Origin: Batrachochytrium dendrobatidis JAM81
Lineage: Eukaryota; Chytridiomycota; Chytridiomycetes; Rhizophydiales
Length of the DNA stretch: 64,000 bases
Direction of reading: 5' to 3'
Assembly: GCF_000203795.2 (NCBI RefSeq)
Contig: NW_006281100.1
Location: forward strand, 174,535 to 238,534
In this document: piece by piece, positions 24,061-35,037 of the stretch
Layout: each line of letters begins with the position of its first letter
Position numbering within the stretch: position 1 is the first letter of the stretch
Position numbers and translations under genes: made by a program
Notes under the pieces: model-generated
Database searches by the model: none
Told to the model about the DNA's origin: nothing
The model's input: the letters and a program-made list of their open reading frames with translations, nothing else

Positions 24061-25494
24061 TTACATGACAAACATGGTCTTGTCCATATTCACCTTGCAT
24101 AGTTTACCAATCAATCCATGCAATTGTAATAAACTTTGGCATCCTTCGAGTAATCTCATATGTGCAAACCCAATCTCCTGTATTGGTTATGGACAGCCAG
24201 TAATCAGTATACAAAATTGGAAAACAAGATTAGACTTTCAACTCTAGTGCAGAGTAAATGGTTTACCTTGACAAATTCGAGTTTTATGTATTCGGCCATA
24301 CTAAATGACTTGACTACTCGGAACAAAGTAGTAATAATGTCCAATGCAGAATATCCTTTATCCCACAACTCTGTCATGCCTTGAATACCTATCTCAACTT
24401 CGGTACGCACACATGCGTCCACAATCTTTTGAACAAGAACTGGATGCGGTTGGTCACACACTTTGAACACATTTTCTGGGTTCACAAATCCAAAACCTGA
24501 ATTCGTTGACTGCAGGTTGTTGACTGCCTGTCGCATATCGCCGTCAGCTGTAAAAATAATTGCAGACAGTCCCTCGGGAGTGTGTTTTACATTTTCCATC
24601 TCACATATCTCAAGTAGCCGGCGAAGAAGCTGCAGATCTGTCAAGCGTGTATATCTAAGGATTGCGCATCGGGACTGGATAGGCTCAATGATCTTGCTCG
24701 ACAAGTTGCATGCTAATGCGAATCGGGTAGTGTTGGAGTAGATTTCCATTGTACGTCGAAGAGCCTGCTGGGCACCTGAAGTCATGCTGTCTGCCTCGTC
24801 TAGAATCACAATCTTGTGACGACCTGGTGGTAGTGTTACTTTTTTTTGTGCAAACATCTTGATCCTGTTACGGACCACTTCAATACCACTAAAGGCATGT
24901 TAATACAGGGTGTGATTGTTTTGTTGGTATACATTTTACTGAACAACTGTGTATGAATCCATAAAATGGATGTGCTTACCGATCATCAGATGCATTCAGT
25001 TCCAATACACCTTCCTTGTAAGCCGATCCAAGCAACTCATGTGCCAAACAAAGAATGCTTGTGGTTTTACCAATACCAGGAGATCCCTGTATTTAAACCA
25101 GTTGCAAAGATAACCGTGAGATCAGTCATGTTACTACCCAACATCTGGTCATGTTTAAAAATTAAAAATCTGATGTTCAGCCAAATCAAATGACACTCAA
25201 CTGCAATGATAATGTTGGGCATGTTGCCCTCCTGAGCAATGATCTGTAGTCGAGCAACGGTTTCTTCATTACCAACAATATCACTGAGAACAAGTGGACG
25301 GTACTTTTCAATCCTAATAGGATAAACCGTTGTATATAATAACAAGAATTCATTAGTATAAAACTCTAATGTCCGATTCTAGATACATGACCATCAAGAA
25401 ATATAAAAACAACTATAGTGATGTAGTACCATGGTAGCTCAGGGGATTCCGAAATAGGTTGTGCAGTACTGGAATTGGCTAAAGAATTCACCAT
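24061..25494 (-). CDS. RFC2: Replication factor C subunit 2 (clamp loader)
   Basis: AAA+ subunit of the RFC complex that loads PCNA; equivalent to yeast Rfc4. Five exons: 25430-25494, 25202-25313, 24980-25086, 24267-24888 and 24061-24177 (1023 bases, 340 residues). Motifs: [18 protein letters not shown], Walker [25 protein letters not shown], Walker [21 protein letters not shown] with the arginine finger, and [29 protein letters not shown] that identify the RFC2 paralogue. The Walker A differs from the usual GPPGTGKT at two flexible positions, but Gly-Lys-Thr are kept. Intron 2 uses a GTTGAG donor. Confidence 0.94.
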
Positions 25495-25814
25495 ATTGAT
25501 GACTGGAATCAATGCCAAAATGTGTGCTGAGATGAAGCCAAGTTGAAATCGTTTAATTCTATAAATTCTATAAATTCAATCTGATTTATTAGAGTTGATA
25601 GCCTTGCATGAGGCGAGTCCTCGTTTCTGCAGGTTTGAGTGCCTGTCTAGACCATCTGATCAATCAATTCAATAGAGATTGATGAATACAATTCATTATT
25701 AGATCAATGCATGGCTATAGTAAAAGTAGTGATTTTTATGCACAAATGACTATCATATTGAATTTGATAAAACTCGCTTTTACTGGAAATGTGATATTAC
25801 AACAACTTCCAAAC
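25495..25814. other. Divergent promoter spacer between RFC2 and ZNF511
   Basis: 320 bases between two divergent ATGs. It contains two direct copies of TATAAATTC around 25560-25578 but no other motif I can support. Confidence 0.4.
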
Positions 25815-26738
25815 ATGACCACTACAGAATCGCTTGATACTGAACAGCAATGGCTATGGACGGGCCCAGTTAGTATTACTCGCAAACGAAAGAAGGATGA
25901 TTCAGACTCATCTCCAATAGACCTTTCCGCTCTTCCAAACTACGCCAAATACTATCGAATAGATTCATCAGCCATGCAGTCTTTTTTAAACCAAAATGCT
26001 CACTCGCCAGCATCTCCAAAGTAAGCATTCATCCTAATTCCAAACCAATCAACTTGTACTAACCATTCTTTAAAAAAGAGTCAACCCATACTTGATACGG
26101 TGTAATCTATCACCGTCCTGTTCATCTCTCAACTTTTTCCAGTCTTTGGTCGAGTACGAAGATCACTATGAGCTTGTGCATGTGAATGTATGTGCAAGCT
26201 GCAATAGAGTGCTGCCCACTGCCCATCTTCTACATTTACATCTTCAAGAGTTTCATGACTCTTTTTTCAAAGTTTTGGCCGAGACTCAAGTTGCGGTAAG
26301 TTGCCATCACAATACTATCACGATGCTTGCATATAGAGTTTGTAATGGCTACGATGAAATACTAATGTTTAGCTTTGTAATGAAATGGGTTGGATTTACT
26401 AGTTTGAATGCTTTGTTGATGAATGCAAAAAGAAGAGTAAAACAAGTAATGCAAGAATTAGGCATCTGATAAAGACTCATGGATATCCACAAGATTTTGA
26501 CTTTCGGATTGTAAGAGGTAGCCACAATCATACTCTTGATGGAAAAGCACCGCATGGTCGAAAACTCGGTAGTTGTGGTGATCAAGAGGACATGTCTGTA
26601 GATTGTGTTGATCCAAAACCACTCCAGATGCATGATTCAACCTTGGATCAACTGTCAGAGTCCATGAAATTGCTGATGGTGCCTAGATCGGTGCGACTGG
26701 CAAACAAATCATTACCAAAATCTAATCAAAACGTATAA
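25815..26738 (+). CDS. ZNF511: Zinc-finger protein 511 homologue
   Basis: Three exons: 25815-26020, 26079-26295 and 26403-26738 (759 bases, 252 residues, the length I recall for human ZNF511). C2H2-type elements are spaced as in that family: CNLSPSC ... YEDHYELVH, VCASCNRVLPTAHLLHLHLQEFH, then FECFVDECKKK ... RHLIKTHGYPQDFDF. The word HDSFFKVLAE between fingers is a family hallmark. A putative nucleic-acid binding or regulatory protein; its molecular role is poorly defined. The N-terminus has a basic KRKK cluster that may be a nuclear signal. An upstream in-frame ATG (25707) adds 36 residues without family support. Confidence 0.82.
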
Positions 26739-27167
26739 TTTAAAGCAATACCGTCATTTTTGTTCATCTTACAGCTGTAATTGCTCTTTTTTGACAGTCA
26801 TACATTGTGACTACCAAGTTTGGTTTGACCGTTATTGTCAATACAACTCTACACTCTTGTATCTTAAATCCCATTGGTCGCGCTTTAGTTTAAAAAACAG
26901 TCATCGCACATTAGGAATGAAACTCTTGTTTTCATGCCAGTCACTGAATATTTGTAGAAAACAGTTGAACAAGGGTCAATAATATGGGATGTAAATATTT
27001 ATTCAACTGTTTTACACAAAAATGGTCAAAACAATGCTGTCCAGTAAATCTAATGGGAATTGACACCAATCATTCGATAAAACTAGCTGTTTATTCTGTA
27101 TGCTGAGTGTTTCATTTTACATGAATACAGCTGTAACATTGCAACACAGGAATAGTTGAAATCTGAT
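26739..27167 (-). repeat. Copy of dispersed repeat family (about 26760-27145)
   Basis: Contains in order a CATACATTGTGACTACCA block, a TTGTATCTTAAATCCCATTGG block, then 27030-27140 with AATGCTGTCCAGTAAATCTA, CAATTGACACC-like wording, CTGTTTATTCTGTATG and TTTCATTTTACATGAATACA. The same order is found at 40560-40995 and, inverted, at 61845-62350. A 12-bp inverted repeat (26958-26969 with 27002-27013) lies inside. It separates the convergent ends of ZNF511 and DMC1. Confidence 0.6.
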
Positions 27168-28440
27168 CTAGTCCTTGACATCAATGATTCCACCAGGACT
27201 AATTTCATATACAGCTTCAGAATCAGGCATATCAGGAGAATCCCAGACTTTGACAATGCGAGTTTCTCCTCGTCCTTTCTTCAGATACAGTCTAGTGGCA
27301 GACGCATGAGCCAAGACGTGTCCACCAATTGGTTTTTTCGGATCAGCTCCAAATGACATCATTGCACCTGGATCAGCACACATCTGGTTAGTCAAGTATA
27401 CTGCCACGTTAAACTCTTCCGAGATACGTGTCAGTTTGGCCAACATTTGTCCAAGCTTTTGTTGTCGGTCAGCAAGTTCACCACGACCGCAGAAATCAGT
27501 GCGAAAAAGTGCCATGATAGAATCCACAACAACAAGACGGTATTGACGATCATCGCACAGACGAACAGCTAACTCGTTTAAGAGATCAAATTGGTGTTCA
27601 GAGTTGTAGGCACGAGCGTACATGATATTGCTAATGGCAGCTTCAGGATCAAGATTGAATCGGGCCGCAATGGTTTCAATTCTCTCTGGACGAAATGTCC
27701 CCTCTGTATCAATAAAAGCAACTTTTCCATTGGCACCTCCGAGTTGAATGGGGAGTTGGGCAGTTACGCATCTTTAATGGATATCGCAAGACTCGAAACA
27801 TTATCAAATCGGTTTGGGATCGTTTATACTAGATATATGAAAATACTTACAGTGTATGTGCTAATTGAGTCTTGCCAGTACGAAATTCGCCAAATGCCTC
27901 GGTGATACTCATGGATTGAACTCCACCGCCTAATAAGTGATCAAACTGCACAGACCCTGTAGTGATACGTAGCACAGACTTGCGTCTTACAGCAAGCTCA
28001 GTGCCAGTGATAAACCCATTGGCAATCAACTTGGATGCAGCATCCTTGATTTTTTCAACCTTGATCTCACTAAACCCTTTTACTTTGAGAAGGTTTCTAC
28101 TCGTTGCCATTTGGATTCCCTATTAAACTATGCATGTGAGACACGAACTAGAGTGTTGTGTTCAATTAGACTTACTCTGATGGTAGTAATACCCTGAGTC
28201 TTGAGCTTGGCGATATCAGCTTGATTGATACCCACATCTTGCAAACGATCAATCTTGAGAAATATAAATGACATCCAGTCAAACCAACTCAATCAACAGC
28301 CAGACATATGTCTCCCCGTCCACTTCTATACTATAATCTACTATTATACAACTTACTTCCATAAAGTCGAGTTGTCCTTCTCCTGTAGAATCATTCTCAT
28401 CAAGCATAACATCCTGATCAGCAACCAGCTGGTCTGTCAT
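27168..28440 (-). CDS. DMC1: Meiotic recombinase DMC1
   Basis: RecA-family strand-exchange protein for meiotic homologous recombination. Four exons: 28357-28440, 28176-28253, 27851-28119 and 27168-27771 (1035 bases, 344 residues). Helix-hairpin-helix N-terminus ([15 protein letters not shown]), [19 protein letters not shown] with Walker [14 protein letters not shown], Walker [28 protein letters not shown]. The segment [20 protein letters not shown] is DMC1-like (animal DMC1 TNQM-ADPGA-M-F) rather than RAD51-like (NQVVAQVDGA), which decides the paralogue. Its presence implies a retained meiotic program. Confidence 0.92.
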
Positions 28441-28540
28441 GATATCAAACAACTGTCAAGTCACACTGCAAACGCGTTCATTTGCATTTCAATTGATATT
28501 CAATTCTTTCCATAATAAAATTGTCACATGAATACATTTC

Positions 28541-30718
28541 CTATTCCACCACAGTCACCAGCGGAGTATTCGTCGTATTGCGGACAATCCGCTCGTAAAT
28601 TGCATTTTGAATCTTCACATCAAAATACGATGTATAATCCACCATTAGACATGATGCGGATGCTGCTGCTAGTCCATGCTGAAATGAGCTCACTGCATCC
28701 TACATCACACACAGTTCATTCTAATCAGTTGCTATTTTATACGATCATCCAAGTAGCGACTAATTCTATACTCACCAAAGTATCCAGGTATTCCAATGTA
28801 AAAATCGAACTACATGTATCACCTGCTCCAAGTGGATTGATTACAATTTCACGTGTTCCATTGATCCCACCATTGCATCCATTGATATTTGCCTGTCTAT
28901 TACAACTAAACGACGTGAAACTAGATCCTGAATGATTTTGAGTTTTGAGAACTGTATGCATGACACTGGGCTCTCCTGTGGCTTCTGGAAGTGCATATGA
29001 GCGTGGCGATGATGGTAGTGACTCAATGTCTTCCATCTCACTCAGCACAGTCAAAACAGGTGGAATCACATATGTCGTTATATTCAGCATACGTGGCCCA
29101 TCTTGGTGAGCTAGTGTAACCGACTCAAACAAGCACGCTCTACATATACATGGTTGAAAGTAAATTTCTTGAATGTTTTGTTGATTCTTCACAATTGGAA
29201 ACTTGTGAAAAACTTACTGGTCAGGTCCGTTTGTAACTGCAATAAATCTGACTCGGTACATTGAATGTAGCTTTTTACCCACTTCAATCAAGTCTGCATC
29301 CTCACTATATTGCATTCAGTTTAAAAAGTCATAGTCAGCAACTCATAGTTTTTACACATCATAAACAGTGCAAGTAGTGTACCCCATTGATGCCAACAAT
29401 CGTGACTCTTCTGCATTGATTTTAAGAATATCTACATTCCCTGTAAGTAAACAATCTGGGAATTGGTACGCATCAAGAAGCAACACGACTCCAGGCGGTT
29501 TTAATTGTGCAATCAATGTATATGTAGATCCAGTCAATCCAGGAGGCAAGGTCCCTATAAATGAAATGGATGGGTTGATATCCCGTAATCATAGAATGAT
29601 TCAAAAAATTGAAACAAGGCATCTTTACCACAAAGAGCAATGGCCTCAATTTTTGGCGAGTTGGAAATTACATCACGAACCAGTTTCTCTAATTGTACAC
29701 TTTGTGCTGCTTCAACTCGCGCAGCAGGTTCCTATCATGAATACATTTAAATGGTGAGTATCAGTTACCAATAGTTGGGTGGATGGTAAAACAGTTAGAC
29801 ATACTATAAGTTGGGTCATTTCTCCGGTTCGTTCGTCCAAAATCGTAGTGCATGTACGAGTAGCTTTCTGTGTATTAACTAGTACATGCCAAATTTAAAA
29901 CATGAATTTCACGTGAAATTTTGCAACTCCAAAGCCCATTGCATAATAAGCTCGCCTACAAAATAGCAATCTACTCAATAGAGCTGAATATGATCGCTAT
30001 CTACTTACTGCTAATATGACTAATATTATTCTCCTCTTGAAACGCTTGAATATACCGACCGGTCATTCCGCCAACAAACTGTATCACACTCACCTTGTCA
30101 CTTTCACCATACTGAGCGCATGCAATAGCAAAGTTTTGACCTAACATCAACCCCATGTATGAGAAATCATCGATTTCATAATGAATGGATTGAAGTAGTT
30201 TAGATATTTGATTTCTAAACTCGATAGCATTCTTTGATTCAAACCTCGTCCATTATTACCTTTGCCGCCAACCGAATTGCATTTACGAAAGGCCCGATTG
30301 ACTTTTCCAAACTGGTAGTTTTCAAAATGTAGAGTAGCCTGGAATGCTGGGTTAAGACCTATTTATCAAGGTATTTATAATTGTGTAAGTTGGCCATAGT
30401 TATAGAGTCGAGTTAGTACAACAATGAACTTTCGAGTCGATATGAATTAGTGGTATCAAGGCCATGACTAGACAAACTAAATACAAGAGATATACGAGTG
30501 AATGTGCTGCATCTATCATGCGAATCGAATGGGTATAGGGAGTTGCCTATCAACATTTTGAAAGTTTGAATTCAAACTCTCCATAGACCGACTCCCCTGC
30601 TCTCGCATATGATTAAAATGCCAAGATAAATGCAACAATGTATATTCAATGCATATGGCCAAAGAATAAATAGTCGATACTCGCCTATAACCAAAATCTC
30701 GTTACTTTGATATGCCAT
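28541..30718 (-). CDS. PfkB-family carbohydrate kinase (1-phosphofructokinase-like)
   Basis: Ten exons: 30685-30718, 30260-30358, 30009-30140, 29913-29950, 29805-29867, 29629-29731, 29356-29554, 29218-29304, 28776-29139 and 28541-28699 (1278 bases, 425 residues). Markers: ILVIGLNPAFQ start, VGGKGQN sugar-binding motif, ATRTCTTILDERTGEMT, LPPGLTGSTY, ILKINAEESR, and the ATP-site signature NPLGAGDTCSS followed by FQHGLAAASAS. It phosphorylates a sugar or sugar phosphate; the substrate is unknown. Exon 1 joins by a GC donor (ATAG/gcgagt), the only join giving VIGLNPA. Exon 4 (38 bases) is tentative. An Asn/Ser-rich insertion of about 70 residues precedes the GAGDT motif. An in-frame ATG at 30802 would add 28 residues. 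Confidence 0.85.
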
Positions 30719-31126
30719 AATAGAAGGGACTGGTTGGATGTACTGGGGATCTGGTAGAATTTCAAACTTTTTGGGGAGGTTGAAGAGCATCAAAACTCTC
30801 AACGTCTAGCAGTTTTTTCATGTAGAAAATATTCGTTCTAGATTCGTTTCTGGTAGATTACGAGGTAATTAAAACACATCTTCATCTATTCATACAACAC
30901 AGAAAATAACTAAAGCAATAAGCACGCCGTTATTTATTTCAAAAGAGTACAGTAGAAACAAAACTGTTCTGGCGGAAACAAGCTAATCAAGAATTGCTGT
31001 CAAGACGGAGAATGCAAAGTTGAAAAGCTTGATCATTCCAAAACCAAATACAGCCCAGCAGTCACAAGTATGTATAAATAAAACTAAAAAAGCAAGGGTA
31101 GTTCCAATATGAATTACAAAGAGCAA
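30719..31126. other. Intergenic spacer, no gene seen
   Basis: 408 bases between the PfkB start and the end of the next membrane-protein gene; nothing recognised except an in-frame upstream ATG for the PfkB gene at 30802. Confidence 0.4.
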
Positions 31127-32274
31127 CTACTTGGGAAGCATGATACGAATGTTTGCATCCTCCATCCCAGTCATCGAAGCTGTAGTCTCAGGAGCATCAA
31201 TGGTAGCATTACTTAAAATAGTAGGATTACTTTGACTATACGTAGGCATATTTTTCTGTCTATCTACAGGGCTCTTGTAAAATCCAATCCCACCCAACGA
31301 TGCCTTGTCAGTCTCTCGATGAGAGTTGAACTGAATCTCGCAGGCAGATAGAGACTGGAAAATCAAGGCCATATCGCAGAAAAACAGAGAAATGACCTGT
31401 CGATCAACAGCAACGAGAATAGCATAAGTAATGTTCATGACGACACAGACTCCAAGACAGACGGTGGACTTGAGAATCATTCGACGGTAGATGGAAGTGT
31501 CACGACGCATTCCTACTCCGTTCCTGACTGCTTGAAGCAAAGGAACACAAAAAAGAACAGCCTAAACAACATGAACCAAAATCAGAGTGTTGTTAGACTG
31601 GAATGTCCGAATATGGAACAGCTTCACAAAAAAGTGCCTTTCCTGATACAGATCATTAACGGTCGAAAATACACCCAAAACGGTTCTTGGCCATCCAGGA
31701 TACGTCACGCATCTACCGAATCACATGATTTATATTTAACACCACATACCAAACTTTATCCACAAAAAAGCAGCAAACTCACCCAGCAGTGAGCAAGTCA
31801 CGTGTATTAGAAAGTGAATAGTCCGCATCCACAATCAAGCAAGCAGCATGGCTCATAACCATAAGTATACACGAGTACTTTTGGATATGGGACTTTGTGG
31901 GCGAAATGCACCATGCACGATAGTACAAAACAATATCAAGCAAGATGGTATAAACAATCCATGTTGCATACAGACATCTCACATGGACTACACAGTCCTC
32001 CACAATCTGGACGAGAAGAGTAGCTTGATAGAACGCTTGCACTGACGCAAAAAAAAGCGATACAACGAGAATAAGGGATAGATTGCTTCTTGCTGCCCAT
32101 CGTATCCCCTAAAGTTGAAGCTAGGGTTAGATATCTAGAGATACCATCGTATCCAGAAAATGAAAGGCCAATTCTTACTTTGATAAACATATAGGTCATC
32201 AAGGCCCAGCGAGAGTGAACACTGAGGTTGGCCATATAGAAATTGACACTGGCCATGGTGACTTGAAGCGGCAT
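31127..32274 (-). CDS. Orphan polytopic membrane protein (about 6-7 TM)
   Basis: Four exons modelled: 32179-32274, 31783-32108, 31661-31685 and 31127-31561 (882 bases, 293 residues). Hydrophobic helices include LSLILVVSLFFASVQAFYQA, LYATWIVYTILLDIVLYY, SCILMVMSHAACLIV, TVLGVFSTAVLFCVPLLQAV, VCLGVCVVMNITYAILVAV and ISLFFCDMALIFQSL, followed by a polar C-terminal tail of about 65 residues. The 25-base third exon (donor gttaat) is inferred from frame and from the hydrophobic helix it completes. I do not recognise the family; a receptor-like or transport role would be a guess. The first exon may not be the true 5' end. Confidence 0.55.
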
Positions 32275-33368
32275 AATGGCTGATTAAGAACAACCAGATA
32301 TTAAAAGAACAGTAGATTGGTTAGATATTTCAGTTGGTAAACTGCGTTTTTACATGAACATGCAGCAATAATGTAGATTGCTCATTACATGGGCCGCATT
32401 ACCAAAAGTCCGACACACGATCTCAAAGTACCAAAGTAGAAATGATACATACTATCCAATACAATACGGCATGGCTTTATAGACATGGAAGCAGTAGATA
32501 TTTGATGGGATGTAGGATATTAGCCATGAGGAAGAGCAATACAAGCCAACAAACTTCAATTGGATACATTCAACCCTGACTTGGGTTAAATACAACACAT
32601 CATTGCATTAGTGACTGCAAGAAATAGATCTTTTTGGTAATGCATACTAGTTTTCTTTGAAAAGAGCAGTATATAGCCCGGTAATGACTGCGATTGGAGA
32701 TATCAACAAAACTCAGCTTGATGCACATACCGGTTAGAGATATTCAAATACTAGATGAAATAGACAGTAACTCTGGCAAGAGTACTATATTGTACAAAGA
32801 CTGGATGATAGTTTAAAAGAAAATGCTAGAGTTAAAAGGCAAGTCGAGGCAGTGTCGGATGAGGTTAAGCAATTAGAGTAAGGCTAAAATATTATTAGTA
32901 CAGCCAGAATTTATTGCATTTGCAGTCATATTCACGCAAAATGGACCGTCGAATAGGGGGTATCAATAAACAAACAATATCGTGAAATGATTGGTGCCAA
33001 AATTGTGAATTTGAATCACTTGCGGATATTGACAAATAGGCGAGAAACTGTCAGCTGCCATTAATCTTGGTGGGAATATTGTTTTGAAAATATCAGCAGG
33101 CTGTTCATCCGATCTGGATGGCAGGAGCATCTATTGCTCGTATCTCCTATACCAGAGCGACAATCTGCTGTTTCTCTTGATTGAATATAGGGCAACGTTC
33201 TTTTGGTTTTGTTATAACGCAAAGTCTCACCATTCCATTCATCTACAGTCTGTACGCTAATCTATATCAATTGTATGGGTTTTCAAATAGATAACTTGCG
33301 GTTTTAAAATGCCGCTTGATGCTATCAGAATGACTTCAGAACATGAAATTGGATTCAAATAGAAACAT
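32275..33368. repeat. Spacer with partial repeat-family copy at about 32925-33010
   Basis: 32925-33010 reads CAGTCATATTCACGCAAAATGG, then TATCAATAAACAAACA and GAAATGATTGGTGCCAA, in the order of the conserved end at 61850-61940. The remaining ~1 kb has no gene I can support. Confidence 0.5.
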
Positions 33369-34579
33369 TTATTTCTCTCTCCTGCTCTCATCGACATTGG
33401 CACCAGCTGTAAAATCCACAATCACAAAGTCATCGATAGCAAAGTCATCATCAAACAAAGATACGGGAGTATTTTTCATACTATTCAAAATATCATCATC
33501 TACACTTCCCCATACATTCGCACTATCCATAATAGAATGCGTAATGACAGCAGCCATGGACCTATTATCCACTTGTGGGATTTTTACGTCAAGTGTGTCT
33601 TGTATGCCATGAATAAGAATGGCAGGCGTCGAATATACGTCAAACATGCTCTCTAGCTCATAAACACATTCAAGAAGATGCATCAAATCATTCGCGACTG
33701 AAAAGTCTATTGGCGAGTATGTTTGGCCCACGTCTATATTCAGCTGTTCCAAAATGCAGTCATCTTTTTGCTGCTTCAGAGTCTGCTTTATACCGTAGGA
33801 TGGAATCGTCGATACACCTTGCTCGGTTGTGCGTTCTTTCTCGTCGCAAAGAGTCTGTAAACATATGTGCATATCATCCTCGATATTCGTATTGTGAACA
33901 TCGTATTGCGTTGCAGTGGTAACGCTAGTTGGATGCTGACAACCATTGCTCACAAGTTTGCAGATTGCATCAAAAACAGTTTTGCTAGAATGGCTGTCCT
34001 GTAACGAAATGTGCTGTGAAGTCATCAAGAGCATGTCGTGCATAACTACCATGTTGCTTTGGATCTGAATCACATGCTGTACAGGATTAGTAAAGACAAG
34101 AACCAATTTTGGACAGAAATCAGAGATATCGATGCTGTAATCATCACGATGCTGAGACTGCCACTTGACACATTCGTAAAGATCTTTTTCGTTTGAAACA
34201 ACAATCCAGTCGCCTTGATGGTCTTGCCATTTGAATGCAAGGTGATTCATGTCAAATAAATGAAACGTTTGTGCAGCGTACCGAAGCAGTAATAGAAATA
34301 CATCCCCGTTCACAGAATCAGGGCTTGGGGTCATCACCGCCGAAATCAGTCGTATGTCGTTTCCAAACTGTTGCATTCAAATATACAGTCCAAAATTTAA
34401 AATTAGCTTGTCATGTAAAAGTTTCAACACCTATTGCAAAGCAATACATGCAGTCATGAACTTGCCTGAATTTTAAATACTGTAGGAATAGGAGTTGTAT
34501 AAGCAGTGGTCGGCATAGTCATTGTTCCAATCGAATATACTTGTCCATTGGCATCACTTTGAACTTCGACACTTGACAT
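33369..34579 (-). CDS. PB1-domain protein
   Basis: Two exons: 34466-34579 and 33369-34367 (1113 bases, 370 residues). An N-terminal PB1 domain spans about residues 34-105: VFKIQFGNDIRLIS carries the basic-cluster lysine after the first strand, and KWQDHQGDWIVVSNEKDLYE is an acidic OPCA-type motif, so it could oligomerise with other PB1 proteins. The rest is Asp/Ser-rich without a recognised domain. The single intron has a GC donor with perfect context (CAG/gcaagt); only with it is the PB1 start (VFKIQ-FGND) continuous. Partner and pathway are unknown. Confidence 0.72.
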
Positions 34580-35037
34580 AACATCAAAAGCTGTAGTGGT
34601 GTGGGACCTAAACGCAGTTGAACGACCGAGCATTTATATAGCTGTATACTAATCCAAATGGATTGAGGGTTCAAAAATGAGCTGACAACTGGTGAATCAA
34701 AAACAGAATAGCTTAAATTATATACTTTTGTTGGAAACACAAAGCGCGGCGCATCACGTTTGAGAATCAACCAAAGCGCATCCTTGTATCAAATAATTGG
34801 TTCTAAATATCTCCACTGCAAAAACAACTCCAATTGTATTCTTTTTTATTTCTCAATAAAAACAACTGGCAAAAAGTTATTGGGTGTAGTGACTTGACTA
34901 CAGTGTACATAATTAAGCCATGCTTTAGCCATCCAGCCCGGAAATAGTCACCAAAATCTCACATTCAACCTAAATAAGAAAAATATACATATGCTCTTTC
35001 CCATACCGAATTCTCTCCATCTTGACTAAAACTCGAG
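34580..35037. other. Intergenic spacer, no gene seen
   Basis: 458 bases between the PB1 gene start and the G-alpha stop; nothing recognised. Confidence 0.4.

Noticed and set aside
24061..24384. Plus-strand frames opposite RFC2
   Set aside because: They lie antisense to exons that encode conserved RFC2 sequence; shadows of that gene.
26458..26640. Possible extra intron (gtaatg...attag) inside the last ZNF511 exon
   Set aside because: Reading straight through keeps the CxxxC...RHLIKTH finger; splicing introduces a stop.
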